From contig NZ_LFMD02000003.1 of NCBI RefSeq assembly GCF_015776785.2, positions 1,820,721 through 1,884,720 of the forward strand: 64,000 nt of DNA. The letters run 5' to 3'. A program made the position numbers and the translations under genes. Shown piece after piece: positions 25,901 to 34,400 of the stretch. The first letter of the stretch is position 1; each line of letters opens with the position of its first letter. Under the pieces are notes generated by a model, which did not search any database, had not been told where the DNA came from, and was given only the letters and a program-made list of their open reading frames with translations. The stretch is from Kitasatospora sp. SUK 42. GTDB taxonomy: Bacteria; Actinomycetota; Actinomycetes; Streptomycetales; Streptomycetaceae.

Positions 25901-27126
25901 CCGAGCAGCGCGGGCACGTGGTTGACGGCGAGGCCGAACGGCGTGCCGGGGAAGACGGTGAGGGTGACCGGGAAGTGCGTGGCCGAGCGGATGTCGACGC
26001 CGGTCACCCGGGGGCCGTCGCCGGGGTCGAGCCGCAGGCTGCCCATCGGGTAGTTCTGGAACATCAGGGCGGTGTCGAAGAGTTCGCCGCGCACGGTGGT
26101 CAGTTGCTGCACCTCGGCGAGGGTGAGGTGCTCGTGCGGCAGCAGCTCGGTCTGCGCGTGCTGGACGGCGGCGAACAGCTCGGCCGGGGTGCGCGCCGGG
26201 TCGACGTCCACCCGGACCGGCAGGGTGTTCGCGAACAGGCCCACCATCCGCTCCACGTCGGGGATCTGGGCCGGGCGGCCGGAGCTGACCGCGCCGAACA
26301 GCACGGTGTCCTGGCCGGTCAGCCGGGCGAGCAGCAGCGCCCAACAGCCCTGCACCACCGAGTTGACGGTCAGTCCGCGCGCCCGGGCGAAGCCGGTCAG
26401 CGCGGCGGACACCTCGGGGTCGAGGTCCAGCGGGACGGACTGCGGCAGCGCGCCCGCGCCCTCCGAGGCACCCGTACCGCCGGCCGGCACCAGCCGGGTC
26501 GGCTCGGCCACCCCGGCCAGGGCGGCGCGCCAGGCCTTCCGGGCGGCCTCCTTGTCCTGGGCGCCGAGCCACGCCAGGTGGGCGTGGTAGCGGGCGGTCC
26601 GCCCGTCCGGCGCGGCGGCCGCTCCCCCGGCCGCTTCGGCGAGTTCGCCGAGCAGGGTGACCATCGACCAGCCGTCCAGCAGGATGTGGTGGACGGTCCA
26701 CACCAGCCGGCACCGGCCGTCCCCGGCACGCGCGAGGGTGAGGCGGTGCAGCGGGGGGCGGGCGAGGTCGAAGCGGCGCAGCCGGTCCTCCTCGGCCAGC
26801 CGGTCGAACTCGGTGTCGGCCTCCGCCCCGACGGCGGCCACCGCGACCTCGTGCCAGGGCAGCGCGACGGCGGTCGGGATCACCTGGACCGCCTCGCCGT
26901 TCTTGCGATGCCGGAAGCAGGCCTTGAGGTTGGGGTGCCGTTCCAGGAGCGCGTCCGCCGAGGTGCGCAGCGCGGCGGCCTCGGTGTCGGTCAACTCCTC
27001 GAAGTCGAGCACCAGCTGAATGGTGTAGACGTCCGTGCCCTCGCGGTCGTACTCCGAAAGAAAGAGCAGCCCCTGTTGCAGTGGCGAGAGCGGAAGGACT
27101 TCACTGATGGCGGACGGCCGATTCAA
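19981..27126 (-). CDS. Dimodular NRPS, C-A-T-C-A-T-TE (minus strand)
   Basis: 2381 residues. C1 (1-440) has LPLSPLQQGLLF and HHILLDGWS and looks like a D-donor (DCL) type. A1 (about 465-960) has the Stachelhaus code, read by eye, D-I-L-Q-V-G-V-I-W, close to glycine. T1 (about 990, LGGHSL). C2 (1045-1480, HHIAADG) looks LCL type. A2 (1510-2040) reads D-A-W-V-A-G-A-V-C, hydrophobic or aromatic. T2 (about 2080, LGGDSL). TE (2130-2381) has GWSFGG and a late CGHEE histidine. There is no starter module, so the chain must come from another protein. TTG start with GAGGAG six bases upstream. Operator array II lies about 93 bases before the start. Its TE is paralogous to that of the plus-strand NRPS. 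Confidence 0.92.
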   Translation of the reverse strand: MNRPSAISEVLPLSPLQQGLLFLSEYDREGTDVYTIQLVLDFEELTDTEAAALRTSADALLERHPNLKACFRHRKNGEAVQVIPTAVALPWHEVAVAAVGAEADTEFDRLAEEDRLRRFDLARPPLHRLTLARAGDGRCRLVWTVHHILLDGWSMVTLLGELAEAAGGAAAAPDGRTARYHAHLAWLGAQDKEAARKAWRAALAGVAEPTRLVPAGGTGASEGAGALPQSVPLDLDPEVSAALTGFARARGLTVNSVVQGCWALLLARLTGQDTVLFGAVSSGRPAQIPDVERMVGLFANTLPVRVDVDPARTPAELFAAVQHAQTELLPHEHLTLAEVQQLTTVRGELFDTALMFQNYPMGSLRLDPGDGPRVTGVDIRSATHFPVTLTVFPGTPFGLAVNHVPALLGRAEAELIGRRFARLLAAAVAAPDEPCGRLDVLDAAERALVVEGRNATATPPPGPWLAPLLDAQAARTPDAPAVRCGDQRLTYRELHGRADELAQRLTAAGAGPERVVAIALDRSCDLVVAALAVLKTGAAYLPLDPDYPVDRLRYMLDDAAPVVTLTHRRVRELLAGQDGLWVLDEPEGLPAALGQCAAGAPDHHHPAYVIYTSGSTGRPKGVVVPHGALVNLVRDMAGRFAVTPADRLLAVTTFGFDIANLELFVPLASGAELLVADRETVRDPAALADAVTGLGATVLQATPSLWQSLAADHAPRLAGLRALVGGEALPEPLARTLTAHCASVTNVYGPTETTIWSTAAELTDRPGPPPIGGPIANTRAYVLDGALRPVPDGTFGDLYLAGGGLARGYLNRPGLTAERFVADPYGPAGDRMYRTGDIVRWDTAGEALEYAGRSDFQVKIRGYRIELGEIESVLAAQPGVRRAVVTARTDRAGDARLVAYVVPAGIDRDRLRERASSVLPTHMIPAVYVPLDDLPLTPNGKVDRKALPAPPDERAGTGREPAGEREELLCTVFAEALGLERVGADDDFFELGGHSLSATRVVNRLRAALGTDVPVRALFDARTAEALARALDPEEAPAEPAPARPALRAVAERPATVPLSHAQERLWFLDKMDGPTGTYNIPLAVRLSGPLDRAALAAAVRDVVERHESLRTVFAEADGLPSQLVLTAAEAERAGARLETVELTADELEGALAEESARPFTLSSQVPLRARLFTLGAEDHALALTVHHIAADGASFEPLARDLATAYRARTEGRAPDWPPLPVQYADHALWQRALLGTKDDPDSLAAAELAHWREVLAGIPEELELPTDFPRPARAGHRGAEVAHEVPAEVHARLAELARSGGASLFMAVQAGLSALLTRLGAGTDIPLGTAVAGRADEAVRELVGFFVNTLVLRTDTSGDPAFRELLGRVRETDLTAYAHTELPFEHLVEELNPVRSMGRQPLFQVVLAFETGSFGGGADLPPMPGLTAEVLPTGTATAKFDLSFQVRERTGADGAPAGLDILLEYREDLFTAATAHRLARSLATLLASAADAPDAPLSALELLTAEERHFLLEDWGAPTPAMRPASAPAGPLTLPALLEHHAAEDPDHLALIVPDAVPAGPGTLRLDFRELNARANRLSRLLLARGAGPGDLVALALPRSPEMVIALLAVLKTGAAYLPVDPQYPADRIAHMLDDAAPVQVLTDGHSADRLPDLPEGVVPLLLDDPATEAELAAAPSTDPVDADRTRPLTPTDTAYVIYTSGSTGRPKGVAVPHSGAVNLVANLLTLQPARVLQFASFSFDASVWELCASLFSGGTMVLATDDSRLAGEQLAGMMAEHRVNHAVLPPTVAAGLPEDVPLPEGLVLAVGGEACPPALVDRFAGEVEFRNAYGPTETSVCASWSDPLGPGDGRPSIGRPLAGHRAYVLDAALAPVPAGVTGELYIAGAGLAHGYLSRPATTAERFTADPYGPPGSRMYRTGDLVRWRADGTLDYVGRVDHQVKLRGFRIELGEIEAALTRHPVVVQAAVRVRPTPTGVPQLVGYVVPLSGVAAVDVPVLRAFLGESLPAHMVPSDLVTLPALPLTANGKVDTAALPEPGSRAAEARGRERAPGTPAEEVIAAVFGEILGLDGVGADGDFFALGGDSLRSVQIVSRAAKAGLTLSLADVFTHKTVAALAAAARPAQAPVRELPSAGTAALPAAMLGPVLPIRPGGGAEPLFCVHGGVGFGLPYAELAPHLDQDRPVYALQSEGIAAPAGQWHKPLGVGELAQVYLERIRGVQPHGPYHLLGWSFGGLVAHEIAVRLREAGERVDFLAALDVYPVRPGDPNPTDEEIREAFLTHHAADGGIEEGELARLMAVMRHHTDIAREFTPGRFDGPMLLFVAADEPQGAPGAELAERWRAHLGGPLTVHQVPCGHEEMLGKAAAGRIGGITDAALRRR

Positions 27127-27218
27127 ACCGGGCTCCTCGTGGAAGGCCTGCGTTGTGCTGTTCAGGCAGTGCGTCTGCGGTTCGCGGGTGAGGGAATAAC
27201 AAACGCTTTCCGATGACG

Positions 27219-27258
27219 CTGACGGGCAACTGACCGGCAGCTGACGGACGGCTGACGC
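27219..27258 (-). promoter_or_regulatory. SARP-type operator array II (4 heptamers, 11-bp period)
   Basis: Read on the minus strand, GCGTCAG (27258-27252), CCGTCAG (27247-27241), CGGTCAG (27236-27230) and CCGTCAG (27225-27219) repeat every 11 bp and point toward the minus-strand NRPS. A TGTTAT sequence (27201-27196) about 18 bases farther on could be the -10. Confidence 0.78.
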
Positions 27259-27295
27259 CCGTGGCCGAGCTGCGCCGATGCGCCCGCCGCGGGGC

Positions 27296-27324
27296 CCGTC
27301 AGCAATCCGTCAGCCCCTCGTCAG
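27296..27324 (+). promoter_or_regulatory. SARP-type operator array III (3 heptamers, 11-bp period)
   Basis: CCGTCAG (27296), CCGTCAG (27307) and TCGTCAG (27318) repeat every 11 bp and point toward the sbnA-like gene. With array II they make the 256-base intergenic region a bidirectional SARP-controlled promoter. A TAATTC (27353-27358) may be the -10 for the plus-strand operon. Confidence 0.78.
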
Positions 27325-27382
27325 CGAGCGGCGGGAGGCTTGCCGCCGAGGCTAATTCGTTACCGAAGGCCAGGAGTCTCCA

Positions 27383-28420
27383 GTGCCGGTCATTTCCGCG
27401 TCGCACGAATTCGAGGTCAGCGACCTCTTCGTGAATCTTCAGCCGATCTTCGGGCACCGTCTCTTCGTGAAAGTCGAAGGATTCAACTTCGCCGGATCCA
27501 TCAAGCTGAAAGCGGCCCGGGAAATGGTGGCCCAGGCCGAGGCGTCCGGTGCGCTCCGCCCCGGATCGACGCTGGTGGAGTCCTCCTCCGGGAACATGGG
27601 CGTGGCGCTGAGCGTGCTCGCCGCCGCCCGCGGCTACCGCTTCATCTGCGTCACCGACTCCCGCTGCAACGAGGTCACCCGGCGCACCATGGAGTCGTAC
27701 GGCACCGAGGTGCACCTGATCACCGAGCCGCACGAGACCGAGGGCTTCCTCGGCGCGCGGATCCGGCACGTCCAGGCGCTGCTCGCCGCCGACGAGCGGC
27801 GGGTCTGGCTCAACCAGTACCTGAGCCCGGGCAACTGGATGGCGCACTACCGCACCACGGCGCCCGCGATCGCCCGTCAGTTCCCGGACCTGAACGTGCT
27901 GTTCGTCGGCGCCGGCACCACCGGCACCCTGATGGGCTGCGCCCGGTACTTCCGCGAGCGGCGCCCCTCGGTGCGGGTGATCCCGGTGGACAGCGTCGGG
28001 TCGGTCACCTTCGGCACCCCGCCGGCCACCCGGCACATCCCGGGCCTGGGCACCAGCGTGCGGCCGCCGCTGCTGGACGACTCGCTGGTGGACCGCCCGA
28101 TCCACGTCGAGGAGCGGGACACCGTGCGCACCTGCCGCGAGCTGATGCGCGGCGGCTTCATGTTCGGCGGTTCCACCGGCACCGCGGTGAGCGGGGCGCT
28201 GCGCTGGCTGAACGAGCACCACGGCGACGGCGCCGGCGGCGTGCGCGAGCGGGTGACCGCCGTGACCATCTCGCCCGACCTGGGCGAGCGCTATCTGGAC
28301 ACCGTCTACCACGACGAGTGGGTCCGCGACGCGATCGGCCCGGAGGGCCTGCTGCCCGGCATCGAGCACCAGGGGCTCGACGCGAGCCCGCTCGCCGGGC
28401 TGCACCCGGTGACCGGCTGA
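27383..28420 (+). CDS. SbnA-like PLP synthase for 2,3-diaminopropionate
   Basis: A 345-residue fold-type II PLP enzyme of the cysteine-synthase family. The PLP lysine is Lys41 in FNFAGSIKLKAA, SSSGNMGVALS is the substrate loop, and GAGTTGTLMG binds phosphate. The opening (ISASHEFEVSDLFVNL) and the pairing with an SbnB-like dehydrogenase at 49.6 kb match the SbnA/SbnB route. SbnA joins O-phosphoserine and glutamate to N-(1-amino-1-carboxyl-2-ethyl)-glutamate; SbnB oxidises this to L-Dap and 2-oxoglutarate. GTG start with CAGGAG upstream. First gene of the plus-strand NRPS operon, 54 bases before the NRPS, so Dap is a likely building block of it. Confidence 0.85.
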   Translation: MPVISASHEFEVSDLFVNLQPIFGHRLFVKVEGFNFAGSIKLKAAREMVAQAEASGALRPGSTLVESSSGNMGVALSVLAAARGYRFICVTDSRCNEVTRRTMESYGTEVHLITEPHETEGFLGARIRHVQALLAADERRVWLNQYLSPGNWMAHYRTTAPAIARQFPDLNVLFVGAGTTGTLMGCARYFRERRPSVRVIPVDSVGSVTFGTPPATRHIPGLGTSVRPPLLDDSLVDRPIHVEERDTVRTCRELMRGGFMFGGSTGTAVSGALRWLNEHHGDGAGGVRERVTAVTISPDLGERYLDTVYHDEWVRDAIGPEGLLPGIEHQGLDASPLAGLHPVTG

Positions 28421-28474
28421 TCGACGACGGCAGTGACAGAGGGTCGAGAGTTTCCGAGGCTGGCTGAGGCGACG

Positions 28475-31400
28475 ATGACGGAGAGCAAAGCAGTGACGAC
28501 GAACCGGGGCGCTGTCCTCCCGCTCACCTCGGCGCAGGCCGAGATCTGGTTCGACGAGCAGTTCGCCGCGGGCCCGTTGGCCTACAACATGGCGGACTAC
28601 ATCGACCTGCGCGGGCCGCTCGACCCCGAGCTGCTCGGCCGCGCCCTGCAGCGCCTGGGCCACGAGGCCGAGGGGCTGCGGGTGCAGTTCGTCGAGGAGG
28701 ACGGCGCACCCGGCCAGATCATCCGGCCGCTGGCCCAACTCCCGCTGAAGACGTTGGACTTCAGCGACGAGGTGGAGCCGCTGGCGGCGGCCGAGCGGTG
28801 GATGCGGGCGGACCACGCCGACCCGATCACCATCACCGACTTCCCTCTGTTCCGCGGTGCGCTGATCCGGCTCGACGCCGAGCGGCACCTGCTCTACCTG
28901 TGCATGCACCACATCCTCGCGGACGGCTTCAGCCGCGGGCTGATCTACCCCAAGCTCTCCGGCCTCTACAGCCGGCTGGGCGCCGGGGCCGCCCCCGCGG
29001 AGCTGGACGCCGACGCGATCCCGCCGTTCCACCGGCTGCTGGACGCCGAGCGCAAGTACCTCGACTCCAGGATGGTCGCCAAGGACCGCGCCTACTGGAC
29101 CGACCGGCTCACCTCCGAGGAGCACGGCCCGCTGCCCGAGCTGGTCTCGCTCTCCGAGCAGGAACCGGCCCCCGCCCGGGTCGCGCTGCGCGAGACCGTC
29201 CGGCTCTCCCCGGAGAGCACCGCCGCGCTGCACGCCCTCGCCCAGGACGGCAAGGTCACCCTGCCGGTGCTGATGGTCGCCGCGATGGCCGCCTACACCC
29301 AGCGGGCCACCGGCGTCGCGGCGCCGCTGCTCACCCTGCCGGTCACCGGCCGGGTCGGCGCGGTCAGCCGCTCGATCCCCGGCATGCTCGCCAACTACCT
29401 GCCGCTGGCCGTCCGGGTCCGCCCGGAGATGACCCGCACCGAGCTGCTGCGCGCGGCCTGGCGCGAGGTCTCCGGCACGCTCCAGCACCAGCGCTACCGC
29501 GGTGACCGGGTCCGCCGCGACATCGGCCTGCGGATCGACGACCAGCGCGCCTTCGGCCCGTTCATCAACGTCCTCAACCAGGACCCCGAGCTGCCCTTCG
29601 GCGAGGAGTGCCGGGGCGTGGTGGTGAACCTCTCCACCGGCATCGTCAAGGACCTCATCATGACGGTCCTGAACGCGGACGACGGCACGGTGGAGCTCCA
29701 CCTGGACGGCAACCCCGAGCTGTACACCGCCGCCGAACTCGCCACCCACCTGGCCCGGTTCGCGACCTTCCTGGGCGCCCTCGCCACGATGCCCGCCGAC
29801 CGCCCGCTCGGCCAGGTCGGCCTCGGCGCGACCGGCGAGCCGCTCGGGCTGCTCGGCGCGTGGGACCGCGCCGCCGAGCCGGACCAGGGCCTGGTCGAGC
29901 GGGTGCGCGCCGTCGCGGCCGCGCACCCCGACGCGGTCGCGGTGTACGACGGCCGGGAGCGGGTGGACTACCGCGAGCTGCTCACCCGCACCGCCGGGGC
30001 CGCCGCCCGGCTGACCGCCGCCGGGGTGGGCGCCGGTTCGGTGGTGGCGATGTTCGCCGAGCCCGGCGTGCCCTTCGTCACCGGCCTGCTGGCCGTCCAG
30101 GCGGTCGGCGGCGCCTACCTGCCGCTGGACCCGACCGCGCCCGCCGCCCGCAACGCCGGGCTGCTGGCCGACAGCGGCGCCCGGCACGTGCTGGCCGGCG
30201 CCGGGTACGCGGAGCAGGCCGCCGAGGTGGCCGGCTCGACGGCCGCCGTACTGCCGCTGGCCGACCCGGGCGACTCCGCCCACACCGGCGAACTCGCCGC
30301 CGTCGGCGGCGGGTTGGACCTCGCCTACGTGATGTTCACCTCCGGCTCGACCGGCAGGCCCAAGGGCGCGATGGTGCAGCGCTCCGGGATGATGAACCAC
30401 CTGTGGGCCAAGATCGGCGACCTCGACCTCACCGCCGGCCACTCCGTGGTGCAGAACGCCCCGCTGACCTTCGACGTGTCGGTGTGGCAGATGCTCGCCC
30501 CGCTGCTGGTGGGCGGCGCCGTCCGGGTCTCCGGCACCGACATGGCCGCCGACCCGACCGCGCTGTTCGGCATGGTCCGGGCGGAGCGGATCACCGTCCT
30601 GGAGGTCGTCCCTTCCCTGCTGCGCGCCGCCCTGGACGCCTGGGACCTCGACGGCAGCGCACCCGAACTCCCGGACCTGCGCTGGCTGATGGTCACCGGC
30701 GAGGCGCTGCCCGCCGACCTCTGCCGGCGCTGGCACGCCCGGTACCCGGCGGTGCCGATGATGAACGCCTACGGCCCCACCGAGTGCTCCGACGACGTCA
30801 CCCACGCCGTCATCACCGCCGCGGACGACCTCGGCGCCCGCGTCCCGATCGGCGGCGCGGTGCGCAACACCCGCCTCTACGTGCTCAGCGACGAGCTCCA
30901 GCCCGTCCCCGTGGGCGTCCCCGGCGAGCTCTACATCGGCGGCGCCGGCGTCGGCCGCGGCTACCTGCACGACCCGGCCCGCACCGCCGGCACCTTCATG
31001 GCCGACCCCTTCGCCGGCCCCGGCACCCGGATGTACCGCACCGGCGACCGCGTCGTCCAACGCCCCGACGGACAGCTGGAGTTCATCGAACGGCGGGACC
31101 ACCAGGTCAAGATCCGCGGCCGCCGCGTCGAGACCGGCGAGATCGAGGCCGTCATCCGCAGCCTCGACAGCGTCACCGACGCCGCCGTGGCCGTCCTGCC
31201 CGACACCTCCGGCAACCCCCGCCTGGTCGGCTACCTCACCGGCCCCGACGTCCGGCCGAGCCAGGTCCGAGCCGAACTCGCCCAGCTGCTGCCCGCGTAC
31301 ATGATCCCGGCCTCCTGGCTGGTGCTGGACGCCATGCCGCTCACCCCGAACGGCAAGCTCGACCGCAAGGCCCTGCCGCAGCCCGCCACCACCGAGCAGG

Positions 31401-34400
31401 ACGGCACCCGCGGCCCGCGCACCGAGCGCGAGCGGATCCTGTGCGACATCCTCGCCGAGGTGCTCGGCACCACGAGCGTCGGCATCGACGAGGACTTCTT
31501 CGCCCTCGGCGGCGACAGCATCCGCTCCATCCAGGTGGTCAGCCGCGCCCGCAAGGCCGGACTGACCTTCAGCACCCGGGACATGTTCACCCACAAGACC
31601 GTCGCCGCCCTGGCCCGGGTGGCCGGCGGCGGCGCCGCGGAGCCGGCCGTCCGGGAGGACGAGGGCGGCCCCGGCCCGTACGAACTCACCCCGATCATCG
31701 CCCAGTTGCACGAGGACACCCGCAGCCTCACCGGCCCGGTGGTCAAGTACAGCCAGCACGTGGTGGTCCGCGTCCCGGCCGGCCTGGACGCGGAGCTGCT
31801 CGACGCCGCCCTGCACGCCCTGGTCGACCACCACGACGCGCTGCGCACCCGGGCCACCGAGCCCTCCCCCGGCCTGTGGCACCTGGAGGTGCTGGCCCCC
31901 GGTGCGCTGGGCGGTGTCCGGCTCGTCAGCACGGCGGAGGGCAACGAGGCCGACCTGCTCGGCTTCGCCGAGCGGCAGGCCGCCGCCGCCCGCGCCCGGC
32001 TCGACCCCGGCGCCGCCGTGGTCGTCCAGGCCGTGCTGATCCCCGCCGCGCCCGGCGCCGACAGCGCCCACCTGGTGATCTGCGCCCACCACCTGGTCAT
32101 CGACGGCGTCTCCTGGCGCATCCTGCTGCCCGACCTGGCCGCCGCCTGCGAGGCGCTGGCCGAGGGCCGCACCCCCGCCCCGGACCAGGTCGGCACCTCC
32201 TACCGCGCCTGGTCCCGGCTGCTCGCCGAGCAGGCCCGCACCCAGGTGCGCGGCGCCGAACTCACCCTCTGGCAGGGCATCCTGGACGGTCCGGACCCGC
32301 TGGTCGGCACCCACCGGCTGGACCCGGAGACCGACGTGTACGGCACCCAGCGCACCCTGCGCCTGGAGCTCGGCCCCGAGGTCACCGGCCCGCTGCTCAC
32401 CGACGTCCCGGCGGCCTTCCACGCCGAGGTCAACGACGTGCTGCTGACCGGCCTGGCGCTCGCCGTCGCCGACTGGCGCCGCCGCCACGGCCACGCGCAG
32501 TACGCCCAGACCCTGATCGAGCTGGAGGGCCACGGCCGCGAGCAGCTCAGCGACGACCTGGACCTGTCCCGTACGGTCGGCTGGTTCACCTCCGCCTTCC
32601 CCGTCCGCCTCGACCCCGGCCCGCTGGACTGGGACGAGCTGTGGTCCGGCGGCCCCGCGCTGGCCGCCGCGCTCAAGCGGATCAAGGAGCAGCTGCGCGC
32701 CCTGCCCGACCGGGGCGTCGGCTACGGCCTGCTGCGCTACCTCAACCCGCACGCCGCCCGCACCCTGGCGGGCCGCCACAAGCCGCAGATCGGCTTCAAC
32801 TACATGGGCCGCTTCGACGCCCGCGAGAGCGGCCTGTGGGAGCCGGCCGGCGGGGACGGCGTGGTCGGCACCGGCGCCCACCCCGGCATGCCGCTGCCGC
32901 ACCTGCTGGACGTCACCCCGGCCACCGAGGACCGGCAGGACGGCCCGCACCTGATCGCCAACTGGTCCTGGGCCGGGCGCACCGTCGCCGAGGAGGACGC
33001 CCAGGACGTCGCCGAGACCTGGTTCCGCGCCCTCGAACTGCTCTCCCGGCACTCCGGGCCGGGCGGCCGCACCCCCTCCGACCTTCCGCTGGTCCGGCTG
33101 GACCAGGAGGAGATCGAGGAGTACGAGACCGAACTCGCCCGGGCCGGCACCGCACTGGCCGACGTGCTGCCGCTCACCCCGCTCCAGCAGGGCATGCTCT
33201 TCCACGCCGACTACGACGCCGCCGGGCAGGACGCCTCCGGCGAGGGCGTCGACGTGTACACCCTGCAGATCGTCGCCGACATCGAGGGCGAGCTGGACCC
33301 GGCCGCCCTGCGCGCCGCCGGCCAGGCCCTGCTCGACCGGCACCCCAACCTGCGCGCCGCCTTCCGCGCCCGGGCCGCCGGCGAGCCCGTCCAGGTGATC
33401 CCGCAGCACGCCGAACTCCCCTGGCTGGAAGCCGACCTGACCGACCTGCCGGAGCCCGCCCGGGCCGCCGAGCTGGACCGGATCACCGAGGCCGAACGCA
33501 CCCGCCGCTTCGACCTCGCCGCCCCGCCGCTGCTGCGCTTCGCCCTGGTCACCCACGGCGAGGGCCGGCACCGGTTCATCTGGACCAGCCACCACATCCT
33601 GGTCGACGGCTGGTCGATGCCGCTGCTGGTGCGCGAGCTGTTCGCGCTCAGCGCGCCCGGCGCGGACGTCACCCTGCTGCCCGACCCGGCCCCGTACCGC
33701 TCCTACCTGGCCTGGATGGCCGCGCAGGACCGCGAGGCGGCGCGCGCCGCCTGGCACGGGGTGCTGGCCGACCTGGAGGAGCCGACCCTGCTCGTCCCGG
33801 CCGACCCGGCGCGCGTCCCCGCGCTGCCGGAGGCCGTCCGCACCGAGGTGCCGCGCGAGCTGACCGCCGCGCTGTCCGGCTGGGCGCGCGGCCAGGGCCT
33901 GACCCTCAACACCGTGGTCCAGGGCTGCTGGGCGCTGCTGCTCGGCCGGCTCACCGGCCGCCAGGACGTGGTGTTCGGCACCGTCACCTCCGGCCGCCCG
34001 GCCGAGGTGCCGGACGTCGAGGCGATGATCGGCATGTTCCTCACCACCGTGCCGGTCCGGGCCCGGCTGCACCCCGGCGCCACCCTCGCCGAGCTGCTGC
34101 ACGCCCTGCAGGAGCAGCAGTCCGCGCTGCTGCCGCACGAGCACCTCGGGCTCGCCGCGATCCACCAGGCCGCCGGGCTGGCCGGCGAGGCCTTCGACAC
34201 CGTGGTGCTGTTCGAGAACTTCCCGCTGGACGAGCAGGGCCTGGCCACCACCGAGGGCCCGCGGGTGGTCCGCGCCGAGGCCCGGGACGCCCGGCACCAC
34301 CCGCTCAGCCTGGTGGTGCACCCCGGCGAGGCGCTCAGCCTGCGGCTGGACTACCACCCGGGGCTGTTCACCCGGCCCGAGGTCGAGCAGGTGGCGACGG